This document shows positions 53,050-61,598 of a DNA stretch of 62,330 nt, piece after piece. Position 1 is the first letter of the stretch. The number at the start of each line of letters is the position of its first letter. This DNA comes from an uncultured Saccharospirillaceae bacterium (GTDB lineage: Bacteria > Pseudomonadota > Gammaproteobacteria > Pseudomonadales > Oceanobacteraceae): assembly GCA_947499545.1 (NCBI GenBank), contig CANMOZ010000022.1, positions 1 through 62,330 of the forward strand, written 5' to 3'. The notes below the pieces were generated by a model. It was not told where the DNA came from. It saw only the letters and a list, made by a program, of their open reading frames with translations, and did no database searches. A program made the translations under genes and the position numbers.

Positions 53050-53352
53050 ATGAGCATGTGGAGCGTTGGAAAGGTAACCATCAGGCATGTGGAGCTTATC
53101 AAAGGCACGAAACCAAATGGGGACCCTGAGTGGGAAATCTTTGACGTCATGACGGATGGCATCAAGGTGCGTCAATACAAAACCGATGAGCTGGCTGCGG
53201 CAATCTCATTAGGGGTTACGGGGAAGGCTGATTCAGAGCCAAACATTCACTTCACTGAAAATGGGACGGATTACACTGTCCCATACGAAGTGGCTATAGA
53301 GCCAACTGAGGTGGTGGAATGGCTATTTGAAAAGAAACTTAAGAGGGCTTAG
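53050..53352 (+). CDS. Hypothetical protein, last cargo gene of element B
   Basis: 100 aa from the ATG at 53050 (longer frame from 52999). Soluble, beta-rich at the start (VGKVTIRHVELIKGTKPNGDPEWEI) with a helical end. Lies directly before the P arm repeats. Family not recognised. Confidence 0.5.
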   Translation: MSMWSVGKVTIRHVELIKGTKPNGDPEWEIFDVMTDGIKVRQYKTDELAAAISLGVTGKADSEPNIHFTENGTDYTVPYEVAIEPTEVVEWLFEKKLKRA

Positions 53353-53414
53353 AGGTGGTTGTCAGACCTGAAGTGATTACCTGCATTTTAGGTCTGAGGT
53401 TGGACATAGGATTT

Positions 53415-53460
53415 ATGCCAAATCAGAAAAAATCGTTGTAAATCTGCCAGTTAGCTGCCA
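53415..53460 (+). promoter_or_regulatory. Integrase arm-type sites of element B (P arm)
   Basis: TGCCA-containing sites at 53415 (ATGCCA), 53444 and 53455 (CTGCCA, 11 bp apart), 60-107 bp before the att core; the same pentamer as in the P' arm at 12456-12521. Confidence 0.6.
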
Positions 53461-53521
53461 GAATATGTTCAGCCTTTAGAAAAATCGTTAGAAATCAGGT
53501 GGTTAGAAGAGGTTTCCAGCT

Positions 53522-53581
53522 ACGCTGAAAATCCTCGTGTCGGTGGTTCGATTCCGCCTCTGGGCACCACAGAATTCCTTA
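53522..53581 (+). other. Attachment site (att) at the right end of element B, tRNA-Phe 3' part
   Basis: Identical over 60 bp to 12354-12413, including the T-arm and CCA (53567-53569). No tRNA 5' half precedes it. Confidence 0.88.
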
Positions 53582-53589
53582 CAAAACAA

Positions 53590-53617
53590 GGCCTTAGAGA
53601 AATCTAGGGCCTTTTTT
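53590..53617 (+). terminator. Rho-independent terminator after the second att
   Basis: A 9-bp stem with GAAA loop followed by six T, a slightly shortened version of 12421-12452. Confidence 0.85.
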
Positions 53618-53623
53618 GTATGT

Positions 53624-53691
53624 GGTGTCACAGCGGTGTCACAACACCAAAAATCAATAAGTTATGGCTGCCGGTGTCACCAAGGTGTCAC
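53624..53691 (+). promoter_or_regulatory. P'-arm-like repeats of a further element
   Basis: GGTGTCAC at 53624, 53635, 53673 and 53684: two pairs spaced 11 bp, 49 bp between pairs, first site 43 bp after the core. This is exactly the geometry of the element B P' arm but with another sequence. From 53692 to 54046 I see no gene. Confidence 0.6.
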
Positions 53692-54046
53692 AAGAATTTG
53701 CCGCGTTTTTACTATATCCCTCCCTCTATAGTCCTCGTGCCTAATCCAATGATGTTTGGTTGATGCCATTGTGTTTGAGACAACCAATATTCACACATGA
53801 CAAACAATGGGGAGTGGTTGTGTCGGCATTTCTTGTGAGATATTCCTTTCTAGCCACCGACCTGGGATTTTGGAGATTAAATGGGTGTGTAATCCATTAC
53901 AGTCATAGTTAAACTTCAAGCGCTCTTGTTATGTTGCTGCGACTATCGGTTTTTAAATATTAGCTCCCCCCTATAGAAAGAAGACGGTTTTCAGTAGGCG
54001 CTATTTGGCTTATTATGGGGTTTCTTATTTAATTTAAAGCGTAGCC

Positions 54047-54577
54047 ATGAATCACTCACCTTCTCTAATGAATGAAAGCGATGTTAGAAAGTCGATTTTG
54101 ATTAAATTTATTGCTTTTGGGCCCATAATCCCTATACCAATCATTATGCTATTTACTGGCCCAGTTGGAATCTTATTGATTCTTCCAGCCTATTTAGTTG
54201 GGTTTATTCCGGCTCTAGCATGCGGGTATATTTTTTCAGCAATATTAAACAAGCGTTTAATTAAGACACCGGGGTATCTTTTTAAAGAGAATGGAATAAC
54301 GCTTGGTCTTTTTTCTGGGATGTTATTAGGTATGGTGCTATTTGTACCTGCTGTTATTTATTTTTATATACAAAATGGCTTTGATGTTGTTCTGCCATTA
54401 TCACTACAAAGTTCAGTAAGTTACAAAGTTTCAGAGTGGAACCTGCAAACCTCAGTGTTATTTCTGTTGGTATCAGCAACCATTGGATGCATGTGTGTGA
54501 TTGCCAGTATGCTGTGTGGATGGATTAGCGTTAAAAAACTGCGAGAACAAGAGAGTCTTAAAAGAGACAATATCTAA
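54047..54577 (+). CDS. Hypothetical four-TM membrane protein
   Basis: 176 aa with hydrophobic segments at about residues 18-42, 45-67, 86-110 and 130-155. No recognised domain. Lies in the spacer between the second att and element C, next to an unusual P'-like arm, so it may be cargo of another element or host DNA. Confidence 0.55.
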   Translation: MNHSPSLMNESDVRKSILIKFIAFGPIIPIPIIMLFTGPVGILLILPAYLVGFIPALACGYIFSAILNKRLIKTPGYLFKENGITLGLFSGMLLGMVLFVPAVIYFYIQNGFDVVLPLSLQSSVSYKVSEWNLQTSVLFLLVSATIGCMCVIASMLCGWISVKKLREQESLKRDNI

Positions 54578-54748
54578 AATACACGGATTTTCGGAGAGTA
54601 GTTAATCCTTAAACCGTTTTGCCGACTGCAAGAAATATTATTGTTGCGGTCAGCAACAAGATCGATAATATTTGATGTTTGATCATCTTATAAGAATAAA
54701 GTCATCAATCAATATTGAGTACTTGATATCTAAAGATGCTGTATGGTT

Positions 54749-55084
54749 TTAATTTAAGATATTTATTTTAGTAATATAGCCTGCTTCAAAAACGAGCTCT
54801 CTTGTAAGCGCCCCTTTTTTAGTGTACGTCCACTTTTCAATTGGTCGAATTTCTGTCATTGTATCAATATCTTCACTTGCCATTGCATGTGTGGAGGTAA
54901 CTTTTCTTTCGATAGAACCAGCTTTTACGACTAGGTCAGGCTTGCCACAACGAGAAAGTACCCGAGCTTGAGTATCGCCCACCTCGATAACATAAGAATT
55001 AACGCCATTTTCAGAGGAACAGCGGAAATCAGCATGTGCCAATATTGGGATGCTTGATAAGCATAATATCCAAATATTTTTCAT
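54749..55084 (-). CDS. DUF2845-like secreted protein
   Basis: 111 aa with a signal peptide (MKNIWILCLSSIPILAHA). The conserved DUF2845 pattern FRCSSENG ... VEVGDTQARVLSRCGKPD, with a Cys pair, is present. These are small periplasmic proteins of gammaproteobacteria with unknown role. Placed between att and element C. Confidence 0.7.
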   Translation of the reverse strand: MKNIWILCLSSIPILAHADFRCSSENGVNSYVIEVGDTQARVLSRCGKPDLVVKAGSIERKVTSTHAMASEDIDTMTEIRPIEKWTYTKKGALTRELVFEAGYITKINILN

Positions 55085-55260
55085 AAAAATGCTACTCTTT
55101 GATCATTCTTTCGACATTATAAAATCATTATTAGTCCTACACGCATCGCAAATCGGTCTAAATAATATTAAATAAATGACATCGCCAGCCCCTGAATTGT
55201 AATGCCTCTACTATTTATATGGTTCAAGCATTGTGCTAGTTGCTCTCTTGTTCATCCACA

Positions 55261-56460
55261 TCACTCTTCTTTAGGCTTTGGTTTCCTCGGAATCGCATCC
55301 ACCGCCTTGCGCTGATTGATCCGCCGCGAGTCCGAGTACTTCATGGTGGTGGTGATGCTGGAGTGATCCGCGATTTCTTGTACGGCATGCAGATCCACCC
55401 CTAAGTTAATCATTTCCGTCATAACCGAGGCTCTAAAGAAGTGGTGGAAGGGTTTGATGTTTTTAATCCCAAGTTCTTTAAGTAGCTCTGAAGCTTCACG
55501 ACTGATGTCTCCACGATCTTTGCGCCACTGCTCGCCATTGCCTTTATCCAGGTACCAACGCTCTTCTGGGTTTCGCTCTTTAAGGTCTTCCTCTAAAAAC
55601 TCAAAGAGTTCATCGTTGATGGGTTTGTTGGGTTCTTTGTAGCTTTTGGAGACCCAGCCCAGTTCTTTTACGGACCGGATACAGACCACTCGGTTTTTCA
55701 GATCGATGTTTTGTAATGGTAATGCCCAGATAGCGCCCGCCCTTAATAAACAGGTTTTGGCCATGATCATGGCGCGGACGAGATTTTTATATTTTAGTCG
55801 GTCGGCTTTATCTTTGGCGCTTTGTGCTCGTTTAATGGTTTCATCGATGACGTAGTGGATGGTATCCAGGTCAACGGTCTCCATGTCTTTTTGATGGACC
55901 CGAACGTTTTTCAAGTTGAACTGTTTTTTAACGATGTCGTTGTCGTAAGCCCACTTTAAAAACACCCCCAGGTGTCGCACGTGTTTATGGATGGTGGTAT
56001 TGGACAGCGACTTGCCTCGGTTTTTGTGTTCTTTTAAGGCTTGGATATAGGCGTAATTATGATCCAGGTTAAAGTCTGATAGCTTATGATCGCCAATGAA
56101 CTGGAGGTAGAGCTCAATGGAACGGCGATAGTCTTTTACCGTGAGAGGGCTGTTGATGGTACTGATGCCTTTGACCCAACGCTCCAGTGCTTTGCTGATG
56201 GAGCAGGCCCTGGCTTCACGACGCGCTTTTTCTTTTTGCCAGTCCTGCTGTTTGATCTCGTCTTCGTATTCACGCAGCTTTTCTTGGTAGAGGCGATACA
56301 GCAGGCGATTACGCTCCTCGACGTCGAGATGTTCAACGGCTTCAATCTTAATAAGATTACGTCTAGGGCCACGTCGTGCTCTTGTCCAACCACCTTCGTC
56401 TTTCGGTGGAAACTCACCCACGTAATACCCTCTCGCTTTTGAAATGAGCTTCCTACTCAT
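55261..56460 (-). CDS. Tyrosine-recombinase integrase of element C
   Basis: 399 aa with Arg in LLRAGAI, HHFFR, ADHSS and Tyr in TMKYSDSRR. Same family as the A and B integrases and similar length. More GC-rich codon use than A or B. Its 3' end faces the spacer, where no tRNA-like core is visible, so its target may differ. Confidence 0.9.
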   Translation of the reverse strand: MSRKLISKARGYYVGEFPPKDEGGWTRARRGPRRNLIKIEAVEHLDVEERNRLLYRLYQEKLREYEDEIKQQDWQKEKARREARACSISKALERWVKGISTINSPLTVKDYRRSIELYLQFIGDHKLSDFNLDHNYAYIQALKEHKNRGKSLSNTTIHKHVRHLGVFLKWAYDNDIVKKQFNLKNVRVHQKDMETVDLDTIHYVIDETIKRAQSAKDKADRLKYKNLVRAMIMAKTCLLRAGAIWALPLQNIDLKNRVVCIRSVKELGWVSKSYKEPNKPINDELFEFLEEDLKERNPEERWYLDKGNGEQWRKDRGDISREASELLKELGIKNIKPFHHFFRASVMTEMINLGVDLHAVQEIADHSSITTTMKYSDSRRINQRKAVDAIPRKPKPKEE

Positions 56461-56484
56461 AGCTGACCTCTACTGCTCAGTCTG

Positions 56485-57135
56485 TCAGTGGTTCTCCCAC
56501 CAAACGACACGACCTACGATCTCAATCAAGGCCATCTGTTCGTCGTTTAAGGTGTAGTTCTTGTAAGCCTCACCGTTGGTTCTGACGTTCACCTCACCGG
56601 TGGGCATAAACTGTAATCGCCGTATCTGGGGGGCATTTTTGATCTTAATCAGATAAATGCCATCACCCTCTTTTAACCCTGTATCAATGGTGGTCCAGGC
56701 CCCTTTGTTGATGCATTGGATCTCACTGTCCAGCGCCTGAAAGGCAAAACAACGTTTCGGAAACCGGCTCACCACGTTCTTAAACCAGCTCTCTTCAAAC
56801 AGAATGGGGCAGTGATAGGCCTCATTCTCAGCATCTTGTTCGGTGTAACCGTAAATCCTCAGCTTAAAATGCCCTTGCGTCAGGTCGGTGTTGGCCACAA
56901 AGGTCTCAGGCGAGCCTTTGCCTCTTAACAACCAGTCCAGGGTTACCCCCTCTTTTTCCACCACTTCAAATATCTTCAGAAGATTACCCACCGTGGTCTC
57001 ATTACCCCGAGTAATCCGGGACAGGGTCGACTGACTCATGTCCGCCCGGCGGGACAACTCGGCGCCGCCCCCTACGCGACTGGCGATGTGTGCCACCCGT
57101 CCAGCTAAGGTCGATAGATCGTGCTTTGTAGTCAT
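56485..57135 (-). CDS. Phage repressor (element C)
   Basis: 216 aa. HTH: GGGAELSRRADMSQSTLSRI. C-terminal S24-like region with DSEIQCI and RRLQFMP where catalytic Ser and Lys would be expected, so it is probably non-cleavable like its relatives. Divergent from the AlpA-like gene. Confidence 0.77.
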   Translation of the reverse strand: MTTKHDLSTLAGRVAHIASRVGGGAELSRRADMSQSTLSRITRGNETTVGNLLKIFEVVEKEGVTLDWLLRGKGSPETFVANTDLTQGHFKLRIYGYTEQDAENEAYHCPILFEESWFKNVVSRFPKRCFAFQALDSEIQCINKGAWTTIDTGLKEGDGIYLIKIKNAPQIRRLQFMPTGEVNVRTNGEAYKNYTLNDEQMALIEIVGRVVWWENH

Positions 57136-57206
57136 ATATGCCTATCGTGCAATAAATGGGTTGACACTAGACCCTGCTAGTGACTAGCCTAATCATATAC
57201 TGGTAA

Positions 57207-57216
57207 ATACTAGTAT
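57207..57216. promoter_or_regulatory. Operator-like palindrome and ACTRG repeats (element C)
   Basis: ATACTAGTAT is a perfect palindrome in the middle of the divergent promoter region, with related copies nearby (ATACTGGTAA at 57197, CACTAG, GACTAG and CCAGTA). Different from the A and B operators. Confidence 0.5.
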
Positions 57217-57299
57217 ACGGTAAGATCCAGTAGTAAGTAATAGTATGTACCCAAATTATTAACCCCCCTAACAATAAATCTCAATCGGGAGGATTGGCC

Positions 57300-57563
57300 A
57301 TGCATGGACGGAATGATTTAAGTAAAGATGACTTATTAACCGCTGGCGAGGTTTGTAGAAAATTTAAGGTCAGCTATAAGACCCTGGATAAAATGCGAAG
57401 AGACCCTATTAAGCGCTTTCCTCAACCCATCAAAGTCGGACGCAGCTGGTTGTACAGTTTGGAAGAACTGAACCAGTGGTATCACAGTGCTAAGGAGCCC
57501 TCACCTCACTCCCTTGAGTCCGATCTCGTTCGAAGTCTCGAAGCCCTTGGGGGTGAGGCATGA
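57300..57563 (+). CDS. AlpA-like HTH protein (element C)
   Basis: 87 aa from the ATG at 57300, which has GGGAGGA at good spacing; a TTG two codons upstream is possible. HTH: LLTAGEVCRKFKVSYKTLDK, then RFPQPIKVGRSWLYS. Overlaps the primase start by 4 nt. Confidence 0.8.
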   Translation: MHGRNDLSKDDLLTAGEVCRKFKVSYKTLDKMRRDPIKRFPQPIKVGRSWLYSLEELNQWYHSAKEPSPHSLESDLVRSLEALGGEA

Positions 57564-59896
57564 TCCCCTTGGACAAACAGGTGCTGGCCAAGCTCACCCA
57601 GGACCCTCAGCTCAACTTTAAAAAAGAGTCAGGTAAGTACCTCACCCAAGGCACCTGCCCAGGTTGCGGTAAAGCCGAAATCTTCATCGCTCGAGCAGAA
57701 CCCTGGGTCATTGCCTGCAATCGCGCCAAAAACTGCGGCTATACCGAACCCACTCGGGATCGTTACCCCGAGCTGTTTGAGAACTTCACTGAGCGTTATC
57801 CCGTCACCGAAGACGACCCCGATGCACCGGCGCGGGCTTACCTGTCCATTTATCGAGGCTTTCGAGCCACCAAGGTCAGCGGCTGGTATCACAAAGGCAT
57901 TCGCACTTTATTCGATGAACATCGTAAGCGCATCGGCGAAGTTCTAACGGTGCGTTTTCCATTGTGGGGCGAACATTATTGGGAACGCATCCTGGATCAA
58001 AAAGACGTTGAACGTAATGGGGGCAAAAAAGCCCACATCAGTTATCGCTGTGACTTCAAAGGCAAAGGCTGGACGCCCCCCGAACAACGGATCGAATCCG
58101 GGGACTGGGTCTTCATTACTGAAGGCATTTTCCAAAGCATTGCCTTGGCTCATCTTGATCCAGCCAACCTTGCTTGGCCCTTAAAAGTCATCGCATCGCT
58201 TTCGAGCAGTAATCTCCCTCGAGACATTATCCAAGCCAATCAAGGTAAAGGCATTCATTGGGTGCTGGCTTATGACCATGATCCCGCGGGATTAAAAGCC
58301 ATGCACAAATACCTCAAAGAACTGAGAGACATGGGCGAAAACGTCCATGTTGCCTTGGGCACCACCGGACGAGACTGGGATGATGAGTGGCGCGCTGAAC
58401 GACTGAACCAAAGCTATTTGGATAAAGCGCTTTGGGACGGCGCCGTGGCTTTTTCCAGTAAACCCAATGAACGCGCTTTTTGGCATCACGTCCGTTACCC
58501 CAGACAAAAACGCTATCGCTTTGCACACAAAAATGCACTGTATCGAGCCCAACTGTCAGAAAAAGGCGAAGAGGTCTTAAGCGAATACGAAGACGGGGCC
58601 TTAAACCTCTGCTGGGCACGAGCCGACTTTGATGAAGACTTTAACCTTGCTGACTGTTTAAAAACCCTATGCCCTTACTTTGAAGTGCGCCGCATTGCCA
58701 ACTGCAACCCCATCTTTTTGTACATTCAAAAAGATCGCTTTACCGGCGAGCAGCAATACTTTTTTCGCGTCTCTTTTGTGTCGGGTAATCCTGACGTCAA
58801 AATTGCACTCGACGGCGGTGCTTTAGACAGTCCTGCGGCCTTTAATAAAGTTCTCTTGAGATACACCCCAGGCGGTACTTTTGATGGGGACATTCAGGAT
58901 CTTAAATACCTGCGGGATCTTTGGTTTGATCGAAAATCCAGTGAAGTGCAAACCTTGCCCTTTGCCGGTTATGACAGCACCACCGAGGCTTATGTCTTTC
59001 CAACCTTTGGCTATTACAAAGGCCAGCGCCTTTTACCTACGGAGCAAGGCTATCTCCTAGCGGGCAAGTCTCGCATTAAAACCCTGCAACAGGTGGATAT
59101 GACCCTACCCAAGGGCGAACTGAACTGGGCGCCTTTGTATTTAACCGCCTTTCAACTGGATGGCATGGCCTTGATGAGTTGGTGCCTGGGGACCCTCTTT
59201 GCAGAACAGATCCGGGCACGTTATCAAAGCTGGACCTTCTTTGAACTCACCGGTGAATGGGGCTCTGGTAAATCCACCATGCTGGAATTTATGTGGCGCT
59301 GCATGGGAATGGATCAAGCGCTTCGATTAGAAAAATCCTTACTCGAACACTTTGATCAGCATTTTAAGCGGCTCTTTGAGAGCTATAAAACCCATGCACC
59401 CAAACTCGCTGAACGTATTTTAAAAAACCATGCGCAGATCGCCGCTTGGGGAGCCTGTTTACCCATGTTGTTTGGCCAGGATCAAATCTCAGACGACTGG
59501 GTAAAACGCCTCGAAGGGTTTTTATTAGAACGTGCTCAAGATCGGCAGCACCGCTTAGACGGTGATCCCCCTTTGCTGGAATCCTTCTGGGATATTTATG
59601 AAGGCTACAACCTGCCCGAGCAACTGACACCCAGTTACAGCTTAGAAAAAGAGATGCTCTTTAATCTCTCCAAAAACCCACAGCTGATTGCCATTCATCT
59701 GATCGAGTTCAGACGGATTTGTGCTGAAAAGAAACTGCCCTTGCTGGATATCGAAGCCCTAAAAAAGGTGCTGCCCTTCAGCAAACGTTATCCCTTTGTG
59801 GATCAGCGTAACGTCAAACACAACGGCAAAGCTAAGCACTGTTGGGTCTTTCAGAACCGAGACCCAAAAAGTAGCGGGGGGTCGGCAAACACCTAA
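57560..59896 (+). CDS. Primase-helicase with in-frame deletion of the Walker B region (element C)
   Basis: 778 aa. Zinc ribbon (CPGC ... CNRAKNC), TOPRIM-like region (VFITEG, AYDHDPAG) and Walker A (GEWGSGKSTM, about residue 563) align with the 898-aa proteins. Right after LWRALG/MWRCMG about 130 residues are missing, including the Walker B VVLIEGDRD, and the sequence resumes at ALRLEKSLL. The frame is kept and the C-terminus is conserved. Helicase activity is probably lost while primase may persist. Confidence 0.85.
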   Translation: MIPLDKQVLAKLTQDPQLNFKKESGKYLTQGTCPGCGKAEIFIARAEPWVIACNRAKNCGYTEPTRDRYPELFENFTERYPVTEDDPDAPARAYLSIYRGFRATKVSGWYHKGIRTLFDEHRKRIGEVLTVRFPLWGEHYWERILDQKDVERNGGKKAHISYRCDFKGKGWTPPEQRIESGDWVFITEGIFQSIALAHLDPANLAWPLKVIASLSSSNLPRDIIQANQGKGIHWVLAYDHDPAGLKAMHKYLKELRDMGENVHVALGTTGRDWDDEWRAERLNQSYLDKALWDGAVAFSSKPNERAFWHHVRYPRQKRYRFAHKNALYRAQLSEKGEEVLSEYEDGALNLCWARADFDEDFNLADCLKTLCPYFEVRRIANCNPIFLYIQKDRFTGEQQYFFRVSFVSGNPDVKIALDGGALDSPAAFNKVLLRYTPGGTFDGDIQDLKYLRDLWFDRKSSEVQTLPFAGYDSTTEAYVFPTFGYYKGQRLLPTEQGYLLAGKSRIKTLQQVDMTLPKGELNWAPLYLTAFQLDGMALMSWCLGTLFAEQIRARYQSWTFFELTGEWGSGKSTMLEFMWRCMGMDQALRLEKSLLEHFDQHFKRLFESYKTHAPKLAERILKNHAQIAAWGACLPMLFGQDQISDDWVKRLEGFLLERAQDRQHRLDGDPPLLESFWDIYEGYNLPEQLTPSYSLEKEMLFNLSKNPQLIAIHLIEFRRICAEKKLPLLDIEALKKVLPFSKRYPFVDQRNVKHNGKAKHCWVFQNRDPKSSGGSANT

Positions 59897-60176
59897 CTGA
59901 CCTAACCTTAGCTTTTTTTAATCATTAAACCCTTTAAATACAAGGAGATAAGACTAGAAATGAGGTTAGGTAAGTCACCTAACTTTGACCTAACCGGTTA
60001 GGTAGATCGGTTAGAACAGCCCCTAACCTGAAAACCCTCTGGAAGCCGCATGGTGACTGGGTTTTTAAAATCGGGTTAGTTGAGGTTAGGTCCAGCACCT
60101 AACCGCCAAAAGTGAGTAAAAACAAGGGGTTAGTCATTGATTTTCCCCTGGGTTAGGTAGGTTAGGCGTTTGCCGA
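59882..60176. repeat. Putative replication origin with CCTAAC iterons (element C)
   Basis: A near-perfect 26-bp inverted repeat (59882-59907, overlapping the primase stop, and 60151-60176; 23 of 26 match) encloses about 14 CCTAAC/GTTAGG motifs (59892, 59901, 59965, 59978, 59989, 59997, 60010, 60022, 60075, 60085, 60098, 60129, 60152, 60161). Same position and design as in A and B, but a different iteron. Confidence 0.7.
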
Positions 60177-60222
60177 CCCACCTATCGTCAGCACTCAAAA
60201 ATGGCCAAGGAGGCCCAGAAAA

Positions 60223-60540
60223 ATGCAACACAAAACATCGAACCTCGACGCATTGCCCGGTGATTGGATGCCCTTTGATCCAAGAGACCCCAACATTGCT
60301 CCCGGTGTGTATTGGGCCGTCGGACAAAGACAAGACGCCCGCATTGGAATGCCAGGTTTGCACCCTTTTCAGATACTCATGGAAGTGTCCGACAAAGATG
60401 GGGATCTTCACTTTTTTCCACCCGGACAAACCTGCTGGAGCACCTTTAATGCCTGCTTGCCTTTTATCGAAAAGGTGCAGCCTCTTTATTACCCCTTAAA
60501 CCCCATCACGGGTACTCGAACACCTAAAGAGTATGCATGA
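60223..60540 (+). CDS. Conserved small protein, first gene of operon (element C)
   Basis: 105 aa; aligns with the core of 6505-6894 (DWMPFDPRDPNIAPGVYWAV, HPFQILMEV, CLPFIEKVQPLYYP). It lacks the polar N-terminal extension of A and B. AAGGAGG upstream. Confidence 0.65.
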   Translation: MQHKTSNLDALPGDWMPFDPRDPNIAPGVYWAVGQRQDARIGMPGLHPFQILMEVSDKDGDLHFFPPGQTCWSTFNACLPFIEKVQPLYYPLNPITGTRTPKEYA

Positions 60541-60548
60541 GGTGATTT

Positions 60549-60722
60549 ATGACAGAGCCCAGTGAGGTGGTACGAATCAATAACCTTATTCAATACAACC
60601 AGCGCCAACTGAAGTTTTTACGGTCATTGCCTGCATCACCTGTCACCGATGCCGCCATTGCCAAAACTCAGAAAGACCTGGCTGAAAAACAACAGCAACT
60701 GAAACAGCTCCAACAACAATAA
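60549..60722 (+). CDS. Small coiled-coil protein (element C)
   Basis: 57 aa: two helices, the second Gln/Lys/Leu-rich (KDLAEKQQQLKQLQQQ). Same slot as the 63-aa coiled-coil genes of A and B, though the sequences are hardly alignable. GAGGTG site upstream of the ATG. Confidence 0.55.
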   Translation: MTEPSEVVRINNLIQYNQRQLKFLRSLPASPVTDAAIAKTQKDLAEKQQQLKQLQQQ

Positions 60723-60736
60723 AAGGAATACGAACC

Positions 60737-61054
60737 ATGCTGAATTTATCCGCTGAAAAAATACTCGATCTCACCGAAGACCTCAGCACCACCGATGCGC
60801 TCATCAAAAAGCAATTGGATTATTTAGCCGCCGCGGTTATTCCCCTGGTTGAATTCAGAACCTTTAAAAACCATGGGCTGAAAATGGAAGTCACCACTCG
60901 CTTGAATGGCGGTCCAGCTGTAGGGGCTCATGACTGGGAAGCCTGCCGAGGTCATGCTGCTAAAGAAATGAGCGCCTTTTTGGATATTGTCCTGGAGTAC
61001 GCTGCAGGCAAACTGACGTTACAACAGTGGGAGTCCAAGCATTATGAGCGATAA
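60737..61054 (+). CDS. Small protein of replication operon (element C)
   Basis: 105 aa, third allele of the variable gene at 5771-6082 and 44360-44671; shared features are the central FRTFKNHGL-type segment and AAGKLTLQQWE near the end. AAAGGAA site upstream; overlaps the next gene by 11 nt. Confidence 0.58.
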   Translation: MLNLSAEKILDLTEDLSTTDALIKKQLDYLAAAVIPLVEFRTFKNHGLKMEVTTRLNGGPAVGAHDWEACRGHAAKEMSAFLDIVLEYAAGKLTLQQWESKHYER

Positions 61055-61364
61055 AAAAGCACCCCAAAAACGCTACCAGATTGGCGAGTTTGTGCACTTT
61101 GAAAGCAGCTATCACGCAGAGCCCCAATCAAGCGACATCAAAACCGGTCGCGTGACCAGCTACTTTGGGCAGTACGTTGGCGTCAAACCCATAGGGTCTG
61201 ACAAGGAACTGTTTTTTAGATTTGATGAGCTTAAGCGCCCTAGTGAATTCACATTCTTAAAAACGGAGAAAACCGCAAAAGCAACCACGCCAAGAACAGA
61301 AGCACCCAGAACGGAAGCACTCGAAATGGAAACGCTCACAACAGAGGACAGCTGTCATGAGTAA
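61044..61364 (+). CDS. Conserved small basic protein (element C)
   Basis: 106 aa. YQIGEFVHFESSYHAE, TGRVTSYFGQYVGVKPIGSDKELFF and ELKRPSE align with the predicted beta-barrel of the A and B proteins; the tail is Thr/Glu-rich with a short repeat (PRTEAPRTEALEMETLT). Confidence 0.6.
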   Translation: MSDKKAPQKRYQIGEFVHFESSYHAEPQSSDIKTGRVTSYFGQYVGVKPIGSDKELFFRFDELKRPSEFTFLKTEKTAKATTPRTEAPRTEALEMETLTTEDSCHE

Positions 61365-61480
61365 CTCAAAACAAGGGAGCACCTGGAGCGACAGTTTGGC
61401 GACTCACTCTCCAGATGCTCAGAACACCCACTTTGATCAAAAGGAAACCCAAAGACGATAAGCCACCTGTGAAATCAAAC

Positions 61481-61507
61481 GGGGTATCCGGGAGTCTAGG
61501 ATACCCC
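61481..61507 (+). terminator. Hairpin after the small-gene operon (element C)
   Basis: GGGGTATCC, 9-nt loop, GGATACCCC, then CCTTTG. Same position as the A and B hairpins but with different stem bases; weak T-tract. Confidence 0.5.
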
Positions 61508-61598
61508 CCTTTGAACAGCAACGAAGCAAGGCAATAGAACCCAGAAACACCCACAGAAATACATAAACCCACAGACCCAAGCACAAGGGAGGTGTTGT

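Larger units (their letters stand above)
12354..53581 (+). mobile_element. Element B: complete P2-related prophage between two tRNA-Phe-type att sites
   Basis: Bounded by two identical 60-bp copies of a tRNA-Phe 3' end plus downstream bases (12354-12413 and 53522-53581), giving about 41.2 kb. It holds a full morphogenesis set (scaffold to spike), lysis genes, replication module, repressor and integrase, plus cargo at both ends. TGCCA arm-type repeats lie inside both ends, which supports the boundaries independently of gene content. I see no frameshifted structural gene, so it may be an intact phage. Confidence 0.88.

Noticed and set aside
53537-53731. 64-aa ORF across the second att
   Set aside because: It runs through the tRNA fragment and its terminator and is explained by these non-coding features.
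55085-55260. tRNA-based attachment site next to the element C integrase
   Set aside because: Neither strand shows a T-arm plus acceptor pattern or the tRNA-Phe core; only a single isolated TGACA occurs.
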